A stretch of DNA of 64,000 nt from DTU036 sp964346475 (GCA_964346475.1 CAYFUM010000001.1:47876-111875), one strand, 5' to 3'; positions 8,752 to 17,880 are shown, numbered from the stretch's first letter. The notes: generated from the letters alone by a model not told the origin. Numbers and translations: made by a program.

Positions 8752-9221
8752 TGGATTTTTTAGTTAGCTACGGTGGGGTAATCATGGCCCTAGCTGGAGC
8801 CTTTCTGGCTGTCAGCTTAGCAGGTATAGGTTCAGCGGCAGGTGTTGGTCTGGCAGGTGAGGCAGCAACAGGGGTGGTAGTAGAAGAACCCGACAAGTTT
8901 GCCAAGTCTCTTATTCTCCAGCTACTTCCCGGTACCCAGGGACTCTATGGCTTTGTTATTGGAGTTCTTGTCATGCTAAGAATTGAACCAGGCATGAGCT
9001 TCCAAGAGGGTTTTAGGATCTTCTTCTCCTGTCTACCCATCGCCTTTGTAGGCTGGAAGTCTGCGGTCTCCCAGGCCCAGGTAGCGGCAGCAGGAATGAA
9101 CATCCTAGCCAAGAATGAAGACCACTTCTTCAAGGGAGTTATCTATTCTGTTATGGTTGAGACCTATGCTATTTTGGCCTTTGTTGTCTCCATAATGCTC
9201 CTCTTCACCACCGCCATATAG
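8748..9221 (+). CDS. ntpK: V-type sodium ATPase proteolipid subunit K
   Basis: The rotor-ring subunit. The 157-residue protein carries two fused hairpins with four hydrophobic helices. It has LPGTQGLYGF in the first half and MVETYAILAF in the second. Comparing with the Enterococcus hirae NtpK structure from memory, the sodium ligands Leu61, Thr64, Gln65, Gln110 and Glu139 correspond to L60, T63, Q64, Q109 and E138 here. All are kept, so sodium rather than proton transport is likely. AAGGAGG precedes the ATG, and a second ATG follows directly. Confidence 0.96.
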   Translation: MMDFLVSYGGVIMALAGAFLAVSLAGIGSAAGVGLAGEAATGVVVEEPDKFAKSLILQLLPGTQGLYGFVIGVLVMLRIEPGMSFQEGFRIFFSCLPIAFVGWKSAVSQAQVAAAGMNILAKNEDHFFKGVIYSVMVETYAILAFVVSIMLLFTTAI

Positions 9222-9230
9222 GTGGGCGCC

Positions 9231-9782
9231 ATGTCTAGCTTAGAGCGTATAACAGATAGGATTTTGGAGGAGGCCAGGAAGGAAGCTGAAAAATCCCTTG
9301 AAGCCCTGGACCAAAAAAAAGCTGAAATTCTAGCTGATGGGAAAAGAAGAGCTCTAGCTCTAGGTGAGAAGATGATTGAAAAAGCAAAGAAGGATTCCCA
9401 CCTGGACAAGGAGCGGGCCATTGCTTCGGCAGGCCTAAAGGCTCGTGATAATATTTTGAGTAAGAGGCTGGCTATTCTGGATAGCTGCTTTGAAAAAGCT
9501 AAGGAAGAACTTAGGAATATAAGTGATGATAGGTATCTGGACTTTCTAAAGAAAACCCTGGCCAGTCTTAAACTGGATGGAAAGGAAAGTATCATAGTAC
9601 CTGAGGACAAGAGGGAACTGGTTAAAGGCCTAATAAAGCCCAGTGAAAAAAGCTGCGACAGCGGCTTTATCATAGAAAAAGAGGGCATTAGCTATAACTT
9701 CCAATTCGATGAGCTAATAGATTATAGAAGAGAAGAGATCCAGGATGAGATCTACAGGCTGCTCTTTCTAGGAAAGGAGTAG
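9231..9782 (+). CDS. ntpE: V-type ATPase subunit E (peripheral stalk)
   Basis: A 183-residue protein with a long charged N-terminal helix (ITDRILEEARKEAEKSLEAL) and a small globular C-terminal domain containing GGFIIEKEGI-like text (SGFIIEKEGISYNFQFDELI), as in V/A-ATPase E subunits. It forms the peripheral stalk with G/H and holds the A3B3 head. A GTG at 9222 is in frame, but AGGTGG at 9220-9225 fits the ATG at 9231. The neighbours are K upstream and C downstream (2-base gap). Confidence 0.9.
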   Translation: MSSLERITDRILEEARKEAEKSLEALDQKKAEILADGKRRALALGEKMIEKAKKDSHLDKERAIASAGLKARDNILSKRLAILDSCFEKAKEELRNISDDRYLDFLKKTLASLKLDGKESIIVPEDKRELVKGLIKPSEKSCDSGFIIEKEGISYNFQFDELIDYRREEIQDEIYRLLFLGKE

Positions 9783-9784
9783 TC

Positions 9785-10774
9785 ATGGAAGGACGAGATT
9801 ATATTTATGCTTCGTCTAGAATAAGGGTCTTTGAAAAGAAACTCCTAAAAAGGGAGCAACTTCAGCGCCTGGTCCAGGCAGGAGATGAGAAGAACTTTCT
9901 CCACCTCCTCCAGGAGACCGACTATGGCAGCTACATCCAAAATGTCAAGAGGCCCGAGGACTTCCACAAGGCCATGGATAGCAGCTGGCTCTATAATCTA
10001 AAGGAAGTCCTTGAGATGGCTAGGGACAAGGAAGTAGTAGAGGTCCTGGCTGCCAGGTATGTCTACCACAATCTCAAGGTCCTGGTTAAGGAGGAGATTC
10101 TGGGAGAAGACCTGAGTGCTCTTCTACTAGAACTTCCTGCTATGGATGTGGATTCCATTAGAAACCGCCTTTCAAGGGAAGATAAAAAGGAAGTTCCTGA
10201 GGCTATTTATAGGGCCCTGGAGGACTATGAAGATAAAAAGGACGCCCAGAGAATAGACCTTATCCTGGATAGAGCCTACTATGAAGAGATGCTAGCCAAG
10301 GTGGAGAAGCTGGAGGACAGCTTTCTTACTAGCTTTGTAGTTAGGAGTATTGACTATTCCAATGCCAAGGCCCTGCTGCGTCTCAAGGCCCAGGGACTGG
10401 ACTATGAAGCCCTGGAGGATATCTACATCCCTGGGGGCAGGATTGAAAGGGAGAGTTTTAATAGACTCTACAAGGAGGAGCCAGGCCAGGTTCTAGAGAG
10501 CCTGGGTAAGGAAATATCCGACTCCACCCTTAAAAGAGCCAGGGCGGTCTACGAGGCTACAGGCTCCCTATCGGCTGTGGAAAAACTCATGGAGGATGCC
10601 CTGATGGATTTTACCAGGGACAACAGAAGGGTGACCTATGGACCTGAGGTCCTCTTTGGCTTTCTACTGGCCAAGGAGAGGGAGATTATGAACCTGAGAA
10701 TGGTCTATACCTCCATTATAGCAGGCATTGCCCCAGAGAAAATAGAAGAAAGGCTGCGTGATAGTTATGTATAG
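9785..10774 (+). CDS. ntpC: V-type ATPase subunit C (d-type)
   Basis: The 329-residue funnel-shaped protein that links the central shaft to the K ring. It is largely helical, with YIYASSRIRVFEKKLL at the N-terminus and SIDYSNAKALLRLKAQGLD in the middle, matching the NtpC/AtpC (subunit d homologue) family. AAAGGAGT precedes the ATG. Its 3' end overlaps the start of subunit F by 8 bases. Confidence 0.92.
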   Translation: MEGRDYIYASSRIRVFEKKLLKREQLQRLVQAGDEKNFLHLLQETDYGSYIQNVKRPEDFHKAMDSSWLYNLKEVLEMARDKEVVEVLAARYVYHNLKVLVKEEILGEDLSALLLELPAMDVDSIRNRLSREDKKEVPEAIYRALEDYEDKKDAQRIDLILDRAYYEEMLAKVEKLEDSFLTSFVVRSIDYSNAKALLRLKAQGLDYEALEDIYIPGGRIERESFNRLYKEEPGQVLESLGKEISDSTLKRARAVYEATGSLSAVEKLMEDALMDFTRDNRRVTYGPEVLFGFLLAKEREIMNLRMVYTSIIAGIAPEKIEERLRDSYV

Positions 10775-11075
10775 AGTCGCCATATTAGGAGACAGGGAAT
10801 CAGTGCTAGCCTTTAAAGCCCTAGGTCTTGAGATCTATAGCCCCCTGGGTGGTGAGGAAACCCGAGACACCCTGGATAGGCTGGCCGGTGAAGATGTAGG
10901 TGTAATATTTATTACTGAACAGCTAGCGGACCTGGTTCCTGAAACCATAGCCCGCTACAATGAAGCTCTAACTCCGGCGGTGATTTTAATACCCTCCGGT
11001 GCCGGCAGTCTTGGCATTGGCATGGATAGGATAAATCGCAATGTAGAAAAAGCCGTCGGCTCAAATATTCTATAG
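10767..11075 (+). CDS. ntpF: V-type ATPase subunit F
   Basis: A shaft subunit with a regulatory role. The protein has 102 residues with a Rossmann-like start (MYRVAILGDRESVLAFKALG) and VGVIFITEQLADLVPE in the middle, the classic V/A-type F pattern. A GTG at 10758 is in frame, but the family begins near the ATG at 10767. The ribosome site is weak and the gene overlaps ntpC, so expression probably depends on coupled translation. Confidence 0.93.
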   Translation: MYRVAILGDRESVLAFKALGLEIYSPLGGEETRDTLDRLAGEDVGVIFITEQLADLVPETIARYNEALTPAVILIPSGAGSLGIGMDRINRNVEKAVGSNIL

Positions 11076-11092
11076 AAGGTGAGGACGAAAAT

Positions 11093-12859
11093 TTGAAAAC
11101 AGGAAAAGTAATCAAGGTCTCCGGCCCCTTAGTTGTGGCCGAAGGCATGGAGGAAGCTAATGTTTATGATGTGGTCCTCGTTAGTGAAAATCGCCTTATT
11201 GGAGAGATTATCGAAATGCGAGGAGACAGGGCCTCCATTCAAGTTTACGAGGAAACCACAGGCATAGGCCCAGGAGAGGTAGTCTTTACAACGGGACAAC
11301 CCCTTTCTGTGGAGCTTGGTCCAGGACTTATAGAGGAGATGTTTGATGGTATTCAGAGGCCTCTGGATGTCATGAGAAGCCTGGAGGGTGACTTCCTCAA
11401 AAAGGGCAGTGATGTGGCCTCGCTAAACAGGGAGAAAAAGTGGGACTTTGTAGCCCTGGCTGGGGAGGGCGATGAAGTAAAGTCCGGGGATATCCTGGGC
11501 ACTGTTCAGGAAAACCCTGTTGTTAGCCACAAAATCATGGTTCCCCCAGGAATTGAGGGAAGAGTTAAGGAAATAAAAAGCGGAAGTTTTACCATAGAAG
11601 AGGTCATAGCAGTTCTTGAAAGGGATGGGGAAGAAATCAAGCTGGACATGATCCAGAGATGGCCCGTCCGTAGGGGAAGACCCTATGATAGGAAGCTGGA
11701 CCCCTCTATTCCCCTGATCACTGGTCAAAGGGTCATAGACACCTTTTTCCCCGTGGCCAAGGGTGGCACCGCAGCTATTCCAGGGCCCTTTGGATCAGGT
11801 AAGACCGTGGTCCAGCACCAGCTGGCCAAGTGGGCCGACGCAGAGATTATTGTCTATGTAGGCTGCGGCGAACGGGGCAATGAGATGACCGACGTCCTCA
11901 TGGAATTCCCCGAGCTGATTGACCCAGGTACAGGCGAGTCACTGATGAAAAGAACTGTACTTATAGCCAACACCTCCAACATGCCCGTTGCTGCCAGGGA
12001 GGCCTCCATTTATACAGGCATTACCATTGCTGAATACTTTAGAGATATGGGCTATAGTGTTGCCCTTATGGCCGATTCCACCTCCCGCTGGGCTGAGGCA
12101 CTAAGAGAGATGTCTGGCCGTCTAGAGGAGATGCCCGGAGACGAGGGCTATCCTGCCTATCTTGCCAGCCGGGTTGCAGACTTCTACGAGAGGGCTGGTA
12201 AGGTTATGAGCCAGGGCTCTGAGCCTAGAGAGGGAGCTCTTACTGTAATTGGAGCGGTTTCTCCTCCCGGTGGTGATATCTCCGAGCCTGTAAGCCAGTC
12301 AACTCTCAGGATTGTCAAGGTCTTCTGGGGCCTGGATTACGCCCTGAGCTATGCCAGGCACTTCCCAGCTATCAACTGGCTAAACTCCTACTCCCTCTAC
12401 CAGAGCAAGATGGATGACTTCTTTGATAGCAGGATTAGTGAGAATTTCTCAAACTTTAGGAAGACTTCCATGGCCCTGCTCCAGGAGGAGAGTGCCCTTC
12501 AAGAAATTGTTCGCCTGGTTGGTAGGGACTCCCTAAGTGAGGGCGACCAGCTTAAGCTTGAAGTTGCCAAGAGCCTTAGAGAGGACTTCCTCCAGCAAAA
12601 CGCCTTCCACGAAGTGGATACCTTCTGCCCCCTAGAAAAGCAGTATAAGATGCTGGATATCATCCTCACCTTTAATGAGGAGGCTAAGAAGGCCCTGGCA
12701 ACAGGCACCTATCTTGATGAGATACTAGAGCTTGAAGTAAGAGAGCCCATTGCCAGGATGAAGTATGTGGACAATGAGGACCTAGCAAGCCTGGACGCGC
12801 TCAAAGAAAGGGTGATAAAGGACCTGGCGGCCCTGGGACGAGGAGGTAAAAATGCTTAA
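11093..12859 (+). CDS. ntpA: V-type ATPase catalytic subunit A
   Basis: The ATP-hydrolysing subunit of the head, 588 residues. It has the N-terminal beta-barrel, the bulge domain typical of A subunits (about 110-190), the P-loop GPFGSGKT (231-238), GCGERGNEMTDVL with the catalytic glutamate, and SRWAEALREMSGRLEEMPGDE. The start is TTG at 11093 after AAGGTGAGGA; no ATG is better placed. It overlaps subunit B by 8 bases. Confidence 0.97.
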   Translation: MKTGKVIKVSGPLVVAEGMEEANVYDVVLVSENRLIGEIIEMRGDRASIQVYEETTGIGPGEVVFTTGQPLSVELGPGLIEEMFDGIQRPLDVMRSLEGDFLKKGSDVASLNREKKWDFVALAGEGDEVKSGDILGTVQENPVVSHKIMVPPGIEGRVKEIKSGSFTIEEVIAVLERDGEEIKLDMIQRWPVRRGRPYDRKLDPSIPLITGQRVIDTFFPVAKGGTAAIPGPFGSGKTVVQHQLAKWADAEIIVYVGCGERGNEMTDVLMEFPELIDPGTGESLMKRTVLIANTSNMPVAAREASIYTGITIAEYFRDMGYSVALMADSTSRWAEALREMSGRLEEMPGDEGYPAYLASRVADFYERAGKVMSQGSEPREGALTVIGAVSPPGGDISEPVSQSTLRIVKVFWGLDYALSYARHFPAINWLNSYSLYQSKMDDFFDSRISENFSNFRKTSMALLQEESALQEIVRLVGRDSLSEGDQLKLEVAKSLREDFLQQNAFHEVDTFCPLEKQYKMLDIILTFNEEAKKALATGTYLDEILELEVREPIARMKYVDNEDLASLDALKERVIKDLAALGRGGKNA

Positions 12860-14234
12860 AGAATATAAAACCATCGTTGAAGTAGTGGGCCCCCTTATAG
12901 TTGTAGAAGGTGTAGAGGGCGTCAAATACGAAGAACTGGTGGATGTAAGACTCCAGACCGGAGAGCATCGCCGGGGCAGGGTCCTGGAAATTGACAGGGA
13001 CCGGGCCATGGTCCAGCTCTTTGAGGGTTCTTCGGGAATAAATCTCAAGGAAACCTCGGTTAGGTTTATTGGCAGGCCCCTGGAACTTGGGGTCTCTGAG
13101 GATATGATAGGCAGGATTTTTGATGGTATGGGTAGCCCCATGGATGGGGGACCTGAGATAATACCAGAAAAGAGACTGGATATAAGTGGAACCCCCATGA
13201 ACCCAGCTGCCAGGGACTATCCTTCTGAGTTTATCCAGACTGGAATAAGCTGTATTGATGGTCTTAATACACTAGTTAGAGGCCAGAAACTGCCAATTTT
13301 CTCAGCTTCAGGACTTCCCCACAACGATGTTGCAGCCCAGATAGCCAGGCAGGCCAAGGTCCTGGGCACAGGGGAGAACTTTGCTGTTGTCTTTGCCGCC
13401 ATGGGTATAACCTTCGAAGAGGCCCAGTTTTTCATGGATGACTTTAGAAAGACGGGAGCTCTAGAAAGGGCAGTACTCTTTATGAACCTGGCAGATGACC
13501 CTGCTATAGAGAGGGTGGCAACCCCAAAGATGGCCCTGACAGCTGCAGAATACCTGGCCTATGAAAAGGGTATGCACGTCCTGGTTATCCTGACAGATAT
13601 GACAAACTACGCCGAAGCTCTGAGGGAAATCTCAGCTGCCCGTAAAGAGGTACCTGGTCGTAGGGGCTATCCGGGTTATCTCTATACTGACCTGGCTTCT
13701 ATTTATGAGAGGGCTGGAAGGATCAGGGGAATCGAGGGCTCCATTACCCAGATTCCAATCCTGACCATGCCCGAGGATGATATAACCCATCCCATTCCTG
13801 ACCTTACAGGCTATATTACAGAGGGGCAGATTATCCTCTCTAGAGAACTCTACAAGAGGGGCATCGAGCCTCCCATAAATATAGTACCCTCCCTATCCAG
13901 GCTCAAGGACAAGGGAATAGGCCAGGGCAAGACCAGGGAAGACCACGCCGATACCATGAACCAGATCTATGCTGGCTACACCTCTGGTATCCAGGCCAGG
14001 GAACTGGCGGTAATCCTGGGAGATAGCGCCCTTAGTGAGGCCGATAAGGCCTTCTCCAAGTTTGCCAGCGCCTTTGATGAGCGCTACGTGGACCAGGGCT
14101 ACTATACCGATAGGACCATAGAGGACACTCTGGACCTTGGCTGGGATCTTATGAAGATTATTCCCCGTTCAGAGCTCAAGCGTATCAGGGATGAGTATCT
14201 AGAAAAATATTTGGATCCTAAAGGAGACAAGTAA
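12852..14234 (+). CDS. ntpB: V-type ATPase subunit B
   Basis: The non-catalytic head subunit, 460 residues. It lacks a canonical P-loop (SASGLPHNDVAAQIARQ in that place) and carries LTDMTNYAEALREIS, PGRRGYPGYLYTDLA and ITQIPILTMPEDDITHPIPD, all diagnostic of V/A-type B subunits. It alternates with subunit A in the hexamer and contributes to the nucleotide sites. GAGGAGG precedes the ATG, and it overlaps subunit D by one base (TAATG). Confidence 0.97.
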   Translation: MLKEYKTIVEVVGPLIVVEGVEGVKYEELVDVRLQTGEHRRGRVLEIDRDRAMVQLFEGSSGINLKETSVRFIGRPLELGVSEDMIGRIFDGMGSPMDGGPEIIPEKRLDISGTPMNPAARDYPSEFIQTGISCIDGLNTLVRGQKLPIFSASGLPHNDVAAQIARQAKVLGTGENFAVVFAAMGITFEEAQFFMDDFRKTGALERAVLFMNLADDPAIERVATPKMALTAAEYLAYEKGMHVLVILTDMTNYAEALREISAARKEVPGRRGYPGYLYTDLASIYERAGRIRGIEGSITQIPILTMPEDDITHPIPDLTGYITEGQIILSRELYKRGIEPPINIVPSLSRLKDKGIGQGKTREDHADTMNQIYAGYTSGIQARELAVILGDSALSEADKAFSKFASAFDERYVDQGYYTDRTIEDTLDLGWDLMKIIPRSELKRIRDEYLEKYLDPKGDK

Positions 14235-14881
14235 TGGCCCGCCTAAATGTCAATCCTACCAGGATGCAGCTGACCCGGCTTAAAGAGAGGCTAAATGTCG
14301 CCACTAGGGGCCACAAACTCCTAAAGGACAAGCAGGATGAGCTGATGAGGCAGTTTATTGATCTTATCCGCCAGAACAAGGCCCTTAGAGAGCAGGTGGA
14401 GAAAAAACTCCTGGAGAGCTTCTCAAAGTTTCAGCTGACTGCTGCCATGATGAGCCCCCAGATGCTGGAAAGTGCCCTGGTGCTGCCCAAGCAGAGCCTG
14501 TCCCTGGAGATTACAGAAAGAAACATCATGAGCGTCCATGTACCCGAGATGAGCTTTAAGCGTTCCCAGCAGGCCGGGGGCCTCTACCCCTATGGCTATG
14601 TCACAACGCCTGGGGAGCTGGATGAGGCTCTCAGGGAGCTGGATGGTGTGATGGATGAACTCCTGGATCTGGCTAAAATTGAAAAGGCCTGTCAGCTCAT
14701 GGCCGATGAGATTGAAAAGACCAGAAGAAGGGTCAATGCCCTGGAATACAGGACCATACCAGACCTGGAGGAGACTATAAAGTATATAAGAATGAAGCTG
14801 GATGAAAACGAAAGGGCTACCATTACCAGGCTTATGAAGGTAAAGGAGCTTATAGAAAAAAGTGAACAGGAAGCCTATTAG
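14234..14881 (+). CDS. ntpD: V-type ATPase subunit D (central shaft)
   Basis: A 215-residue, mainly helical shaft protein starting ARLNVNPTRMQLTRLKERL and ending with the RRVNALEYRTIPDLEETI segment, the D-subunit signature. It forms the rotating axle with F. It is the last gene of the operon; a hairpin overlapping its stop codon closes the transcript. Confidence 0.95.
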   Translation: MARLNVNPTRMQLTRLKERLNVATRGHKLLKDKQDELMRQFIDLIRQNKALREQVEKKLLESFSKFQLTAAMMSPQMLESALVLPKQSLSLEITERNIMSVHVPEMSFKRSQQAGGLYPYGYVTTPGELDEALRELDGVMDELLDLAKIEKACQLMADEIEKTRRRVNALEYRTIPDLEETIKYIRMKLDENERATITRLMKVKELIEKSEQEAY

Positions 14882-14898
14882 GTTTCCTGTTTCTTAAA
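14865..14898 (+). terminator. Terminator of the V-ATPase operon
   Basis: An 11-bp stem AACAGGAAGCC/GGTTTCCTGTT (one G-T pair) with loop TATTA, followed by a short T-rich tail. It overlaps the ntpD stop codon. Confidence 0.7.
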
Positions 14899-14908
14899 AG
14901 GAGTTAGC

Positions 14909-15472
14909 ATGACAAGAGATGAGGCACTGGCCCTCTTGAAAAAACACAATTCTTCAGAAAGCCTCCTCCAGCATGCCTATGCTGTGGAGGGGGTTATGCG
15001 CTACTTTGCTAGAAAAGAGGGTGAAGATGAGGACTACTGGGGAAATATAGGCCTACTCCATGACCTGGACTATGAAAAACACCCCGACCAGCACTGTATA
15101 ATGACAGAAAAGATCCTCCAGGAGGAGGGGGTAGAGGAGCCAATCATAAGATCTATCCTCAGCCATGGCTATGGAATCTGCACCGATGTGGAGCCGGTCC
15201 ACTACATGGAAAAAATCCTCTTTGCCAGCGATGAGCTGACGGGTCTAATTAAGGCCACCTGTCTAATGAGACCCTCAAAATCCGTACTGGATGTCAAGGC
15301 CAAGAGCATAAATAAGAAGTGGAAGGACAAGTCCTTTGCAGCAGGTGTCGATAGACAGATCCTGGAAAAAGGACTTGATATGCTGGGCATGGAAAGAAGT
15401 GAGCTCATTAGTGAGGTCATTGAGGCCATGAAGGAAGTTGCCGATGACATAGGTCTCAGGGGCAATCTATAA
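14909..15472 (+). CDS. HD-domain phosphohydrolase family protein
   Basis: A 187-residue single-domain HD protein. The metal-binding pattern is visible as His22 (LLQHAYAV), His51-Asp52 (LLHDLDYEKHP) and a later SHGYG, with an Asp in FASDELTG. Such stand-alone HD proteins are common in Clostridia and are usually annotated only as hydrolases; no substrate can be named. It has AAAGGAG before the ATG and lies between two terminators, so it is probably a single-gene unit or ntpD read-through. Confidence 0.82.
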   Translation: MTRDEALALLKKHNSSESLLQHAYAVEGVMRYFARKEGEDEDYWGNIGLLHDLDYEKHPDQHCIMTEKILQEEGVEEPIIRSILSHGYGICTDVEPVHYMEKILFASDELTGLIKATCLMRPSKSVLDVKAKSINKKWKDKSFAAGVDRQILEKGLDMLGMERSELISEVIEAMKEVADDIGLRGNL

Positions 15473-15497
15473 AGGAAGTTTTGGCTTCCTTTTTTTA
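15471..15497 (+). terminator. Terminator of the HD hydrolase gene
   Basis: Stem AAAGGAAG/CTTCCTTT (15471-15478 with 15485-15492), followed by a run of T. It starts at the stop codon. Confidence 0.8.
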
Positions 15498-15508
15498 TAG
15501 GGTATAAT
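15481..15508 (+). promoter_or_regulatory. Promoter of the ABC-2 exporter operon
   Basis: TTGGCT (15481-15486), 16 bases, TATAAT (15503-15508). The -35 element lies inside the preceding terminator hairpin. The -10 is perfect and the -35 is fair. Confidence 0.5.
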
Positions 15509-15526
15509 AAAGTCAAGGAGAAGACT

Positions 15527-16417
15527 ATGATAATAAAAACCCAGGGACTGACCACCTACTACGGTAAAAATAGAGGCATAGAAGATCTTAGTCTCATTGT
15601 TAATCAGGGGGAAATCTATGGATTTGTAGGGCCCAATGGGGCGGGCAAGTCCACCCTTATGCGGACTCTACTAAATTTCATCAGGCCTAGAAGTGGCAGT
15701 GCCCATATCTTTGGCCTGGATGTAGAAGAAAATTCAAGGGAGATAAAGAAAAATCTGGGCTATGTTCCTGGAGAAATCAAATACTATAGCCATATCAGCG
15801 TTGAGGAGCTTTTAAACTATTCTGCCAGACTTAAGGGGGCGGAGGCCTCCCAGGTGGCTGGGCTAGTTTCCCTTCTGGGCCTTGAAGGAAAAAAGAAGTT
15901 CTACCAGCTCAGCCTTGGCAATAAGAAAAAAGTAGCTTTAGCCCAGGCCTTCCTTGGCCAGCCAAAGCTCCTTATTCTCGATGAGCCAACTTCAGGCCTG
16001 GACCCCCTATTTCAGAGGATCTTTTCCGATCTTATCCTGGACTTCAAATCCAGGGGAGGCAGCGTCTTTTTGTCCTCCCACAACCTAAGGGAGATAGGCC
16101 ACCTCTGTGATAGGGCCTCGGTTATCCGCCAGGGCTTTATTGTGGATAGCCTGGATTTAAGGCAGGTAGAAAGTGGCTTTGGCTGGATTGTTGAAGTAAA
16201 GGGAGCCCTACCCAGGGAGGCTATTAGTGAGCTAGCTGAGAAGGTCTATGAAGGCGGAGACAGGCACTGGAACTTTCTCTACAAGGGCAGCATGGATAAT
16301 CTGATAGCAAGCCTAGGCCTCTTTCCTCTAGAAGATCTTCTTATAAGAAAGGAGAGCCTGGAGGATAGGTTTCTAGACTACTATAGGGGGGATCATGATC
16401 AGTCTACTCAGCTTTGA
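15527..16417 (+). CDS. ABC transporter ATP-binding protein
   Basis: A 296-residue ATPase with Walker A GPNGAGKST (near 41), Q-loop region YVPGEIKYY, signature segment LSLGNKKKVALAQAF in place of LSGGQ, Walker B LLILDEPTSGLDP and a switch histidine in LSSHNL. The modified signature and C-terminal extension are common in Nod/Ccm-like exporter ATPases paired with ABC-2 permeases. It overlaps the permease gene by 23 bases. Drug, lipid or peptide export cannot be told apart from the sequence. Confidence 0.92.
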   Translation: MIIKTQGLTTYYGKNRGIEDLSLIVNQGEIYGFVGPNGAGKSTLMRTLLNFIRPRSGSAHIFGLDVEENSREIKKNLGYVPGEIKYYSHISVEELLNYSARLKGAEASQVAGLVSLLGLEGKKKFYQLSLGNKKKVALAQAFLGQPKLLILDEPTSGLDPLFQRIFSDLILDFKSRGGSVFLSSHNLREIGHLCDRASVIRQGFIVDSLDLRQVESGFGWIVEVKGALPREAISELAEKVYEGGDRHWNFLYKGSMDNLIASLGLFPLEDLLIRKESLEDRFLDYYRGDHDQSTQL

Positions 16418-17207
16418 ACTTAAAAGACAGCAGAAGAAGGCCCTGGCCTGGGCCCTTATAAGTGGAGTCTTTATCCTGGTCTTTATGGCTCTTTTTCCCA
16501 GTATGGAAAAATCCGGTATCCAGGAGCTGGTAATGGAAAAGTTCGACGCCTTTCCCAGGGAATTTATGGAGGCCTTTGGCCTGGATATGGCTGTAAACTT
16601 TAATGATATAATGCACTACCTGGCCTACACCATCCAGTACATAGTCATGGCCCTATCTATCTATGCACTTTTTCTTGGCCTGGATAGCCTGCTTTTAGAA
16701 GAGAGCCAGGGAACTATAGAGTTTATCTATGGCCAGCCCCTATCAAGAAGGGATATCTACCTGGGCAAGCTCATCAGCCACCTTCTGGTCCTCTTTGAAA
16801 GCCTGGTCCTGGTTGGCCTTGCCAGCTTTTTTAGTGCCTCCCTTTTTAAACCTCCCTCCCTGGAGATCCAGGTCCTGGCAGGGGACATACTAGAGATGTT
16901 TATGGGGACCCTCCTGGTCCTATCCCTCTACTACTTTCTTGGCCTTTTCCTAGGAAGTCTCCTCCACTCCGGTGGACTGGGCTTTGTTATGGGAGTCTTC
17001 TTTTTTACCTACCTTCTGGGAGTCCTATCGAGGATTAAGGAAAACCTGGCCTTTCTACAGTATCTTTCCCCCTTTGACTACGCCCTGCCCATGGACCTAG
17101 TTAGAGAGGGCCTAGCTAGTAACTTTCTTTTTGCTGGTCTGGCGGCATGCCTTGGCTTTTTAATCCTTTCCTACCAGATCTTTCTAAGAAAGGATTTTAG
17201 GCTCTAG
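16395..17207 (+). CDS. ABC-2 type transporter permease
   Basis: A 270-residue integral membrane protein with about six hydrophobic segments. It starts LLSFELKRQQKKALAWAL and contains EESQGTIEFIYGQPLSRRDIYLGKL, the cytoplasmic motif of ABC-2 permeases (L-S-R-x-x-x-x-G-K). With the ATPase upstream it would form a homodimeric or heterodimeric exporter. The substrate is unknown. Confidence 0.9.
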   Translation: MISLLSFELKRQQKKALAWALISGVFILVFMALFPSMEKSGIQELVMEKFDAFPREFMEAFGLDMAVNFNDIMHYLAYTIQYIVMALSIYALFLGLDSLLLEESQGTIEFIYGQPLSRRDIYLGKLISHLLVLFESLVLVGLASFFSASLFKPPSLEIQVLAGDILEMFMGTLLVLSLYYFLGLFLGSLLHSGGLGFVMGVFFFTYLLGVLSRIKENLAFLQYLSPFDYALPMDLVREGLASNFLFAGLAACLGFLILSYQIFLRKDFRL

Positions 17208-17216
17208 GAGGTTTTT

Positions 17217-17861
17217 ATGAAAATAGGCTTATTTAATTTAAGGGCTAGAGACCTTGACCGGGCTCTGGAGGAAATAGCCAGGGTCTTGACAGAAGATGAG
17301 GCTGATAGCTACTTTTTTGGTGAAGGGTTTTTACAGGGTCAGTACTTTCCCTCCCTTGATTATGGAAAGGATATCTATAGCTGCCTATCCACCGGGGCTA
17401 GGGAGCTGGTAGCCCTTAGAAAACTGGCCAGAGAGAGAAGGAAAAACCTTGGCTTTGGCTTTTATGAGAATTACAGGGGTGGAATCTATAACAGCTACAT
17501 GATAATAGATAAAAGGGGGGAGCTGGTGCTAAACCACCAGAGCCTAGCCCCCTGGGGGGCTGGAGCCAGCCCGGACTACAGGAGGGGTAAAAAACTCAGC
17601 TCCTTTCTTCTAGATGGAAGGAGGTTTATGCTGGTTCTAGGTGAGGAGTTCTACCTGGATAGCTACCTACCCTATATAATTGAGTACGATAGCAGGGTGG
17701 AGGCCTTTTTATGGCCTAGAAAAGCCCCTGCTCCAGAGGACCTAGCCCATAGTGCTATCCTGGCTGCCCCTGTTTTATATTCAGCTTGGGATAGCTTGGC
17801 TAGGCTGGAGCAGGCTCAGATACTAGAGGAGGGTAAAGGCCAGTTGATTCTAGAAATCTAG
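17217..17861 (+). CDS. Nitrilase/CN-hydrolase-like protein lacking catalytic residues
   Basis: A 214-residue protein that looks like a shortened carbon-nitrogen hydrolase fold. FFGEGFLQG (Glu36) fits the catalytic-Glu strand, and YNSYMIIDKRGELV fits the strand before the catalytic lysine. At the expected lysine I read a serine (NHQSLAPW). At the expected catalytic cysteine (ICYD in the family) I read LGEE with Gly142. If this alignment is right, the protein is not an active amidase. It follows the exporter permease by 9 bases with AGGAGG, so it is probably co-expressed with the exporter. Assignment is by eye. Confidence 0.55.
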   Translation: MKIGLFNLRARDLDRALEEIARVLTEDEADSYFFGEGFLQGQYFPSLDYGKDIYSCLSTGARELVALRKLARERRKNLGFGFYENYRGGIYNSYMIIDKRGELVLNHQSLAPWGAGASPDYRRGKKLSSFLLDGRRFMLVLGEEFYLDSYLPYIIEYDSRVEAFLWPRKAPAPEDLAHSAILAAPVLYSAWDSLARLEQAQILEEGKGQLILEI

Positions 17862-17880
17862 TGTAAAAATCAGCTAAAAC

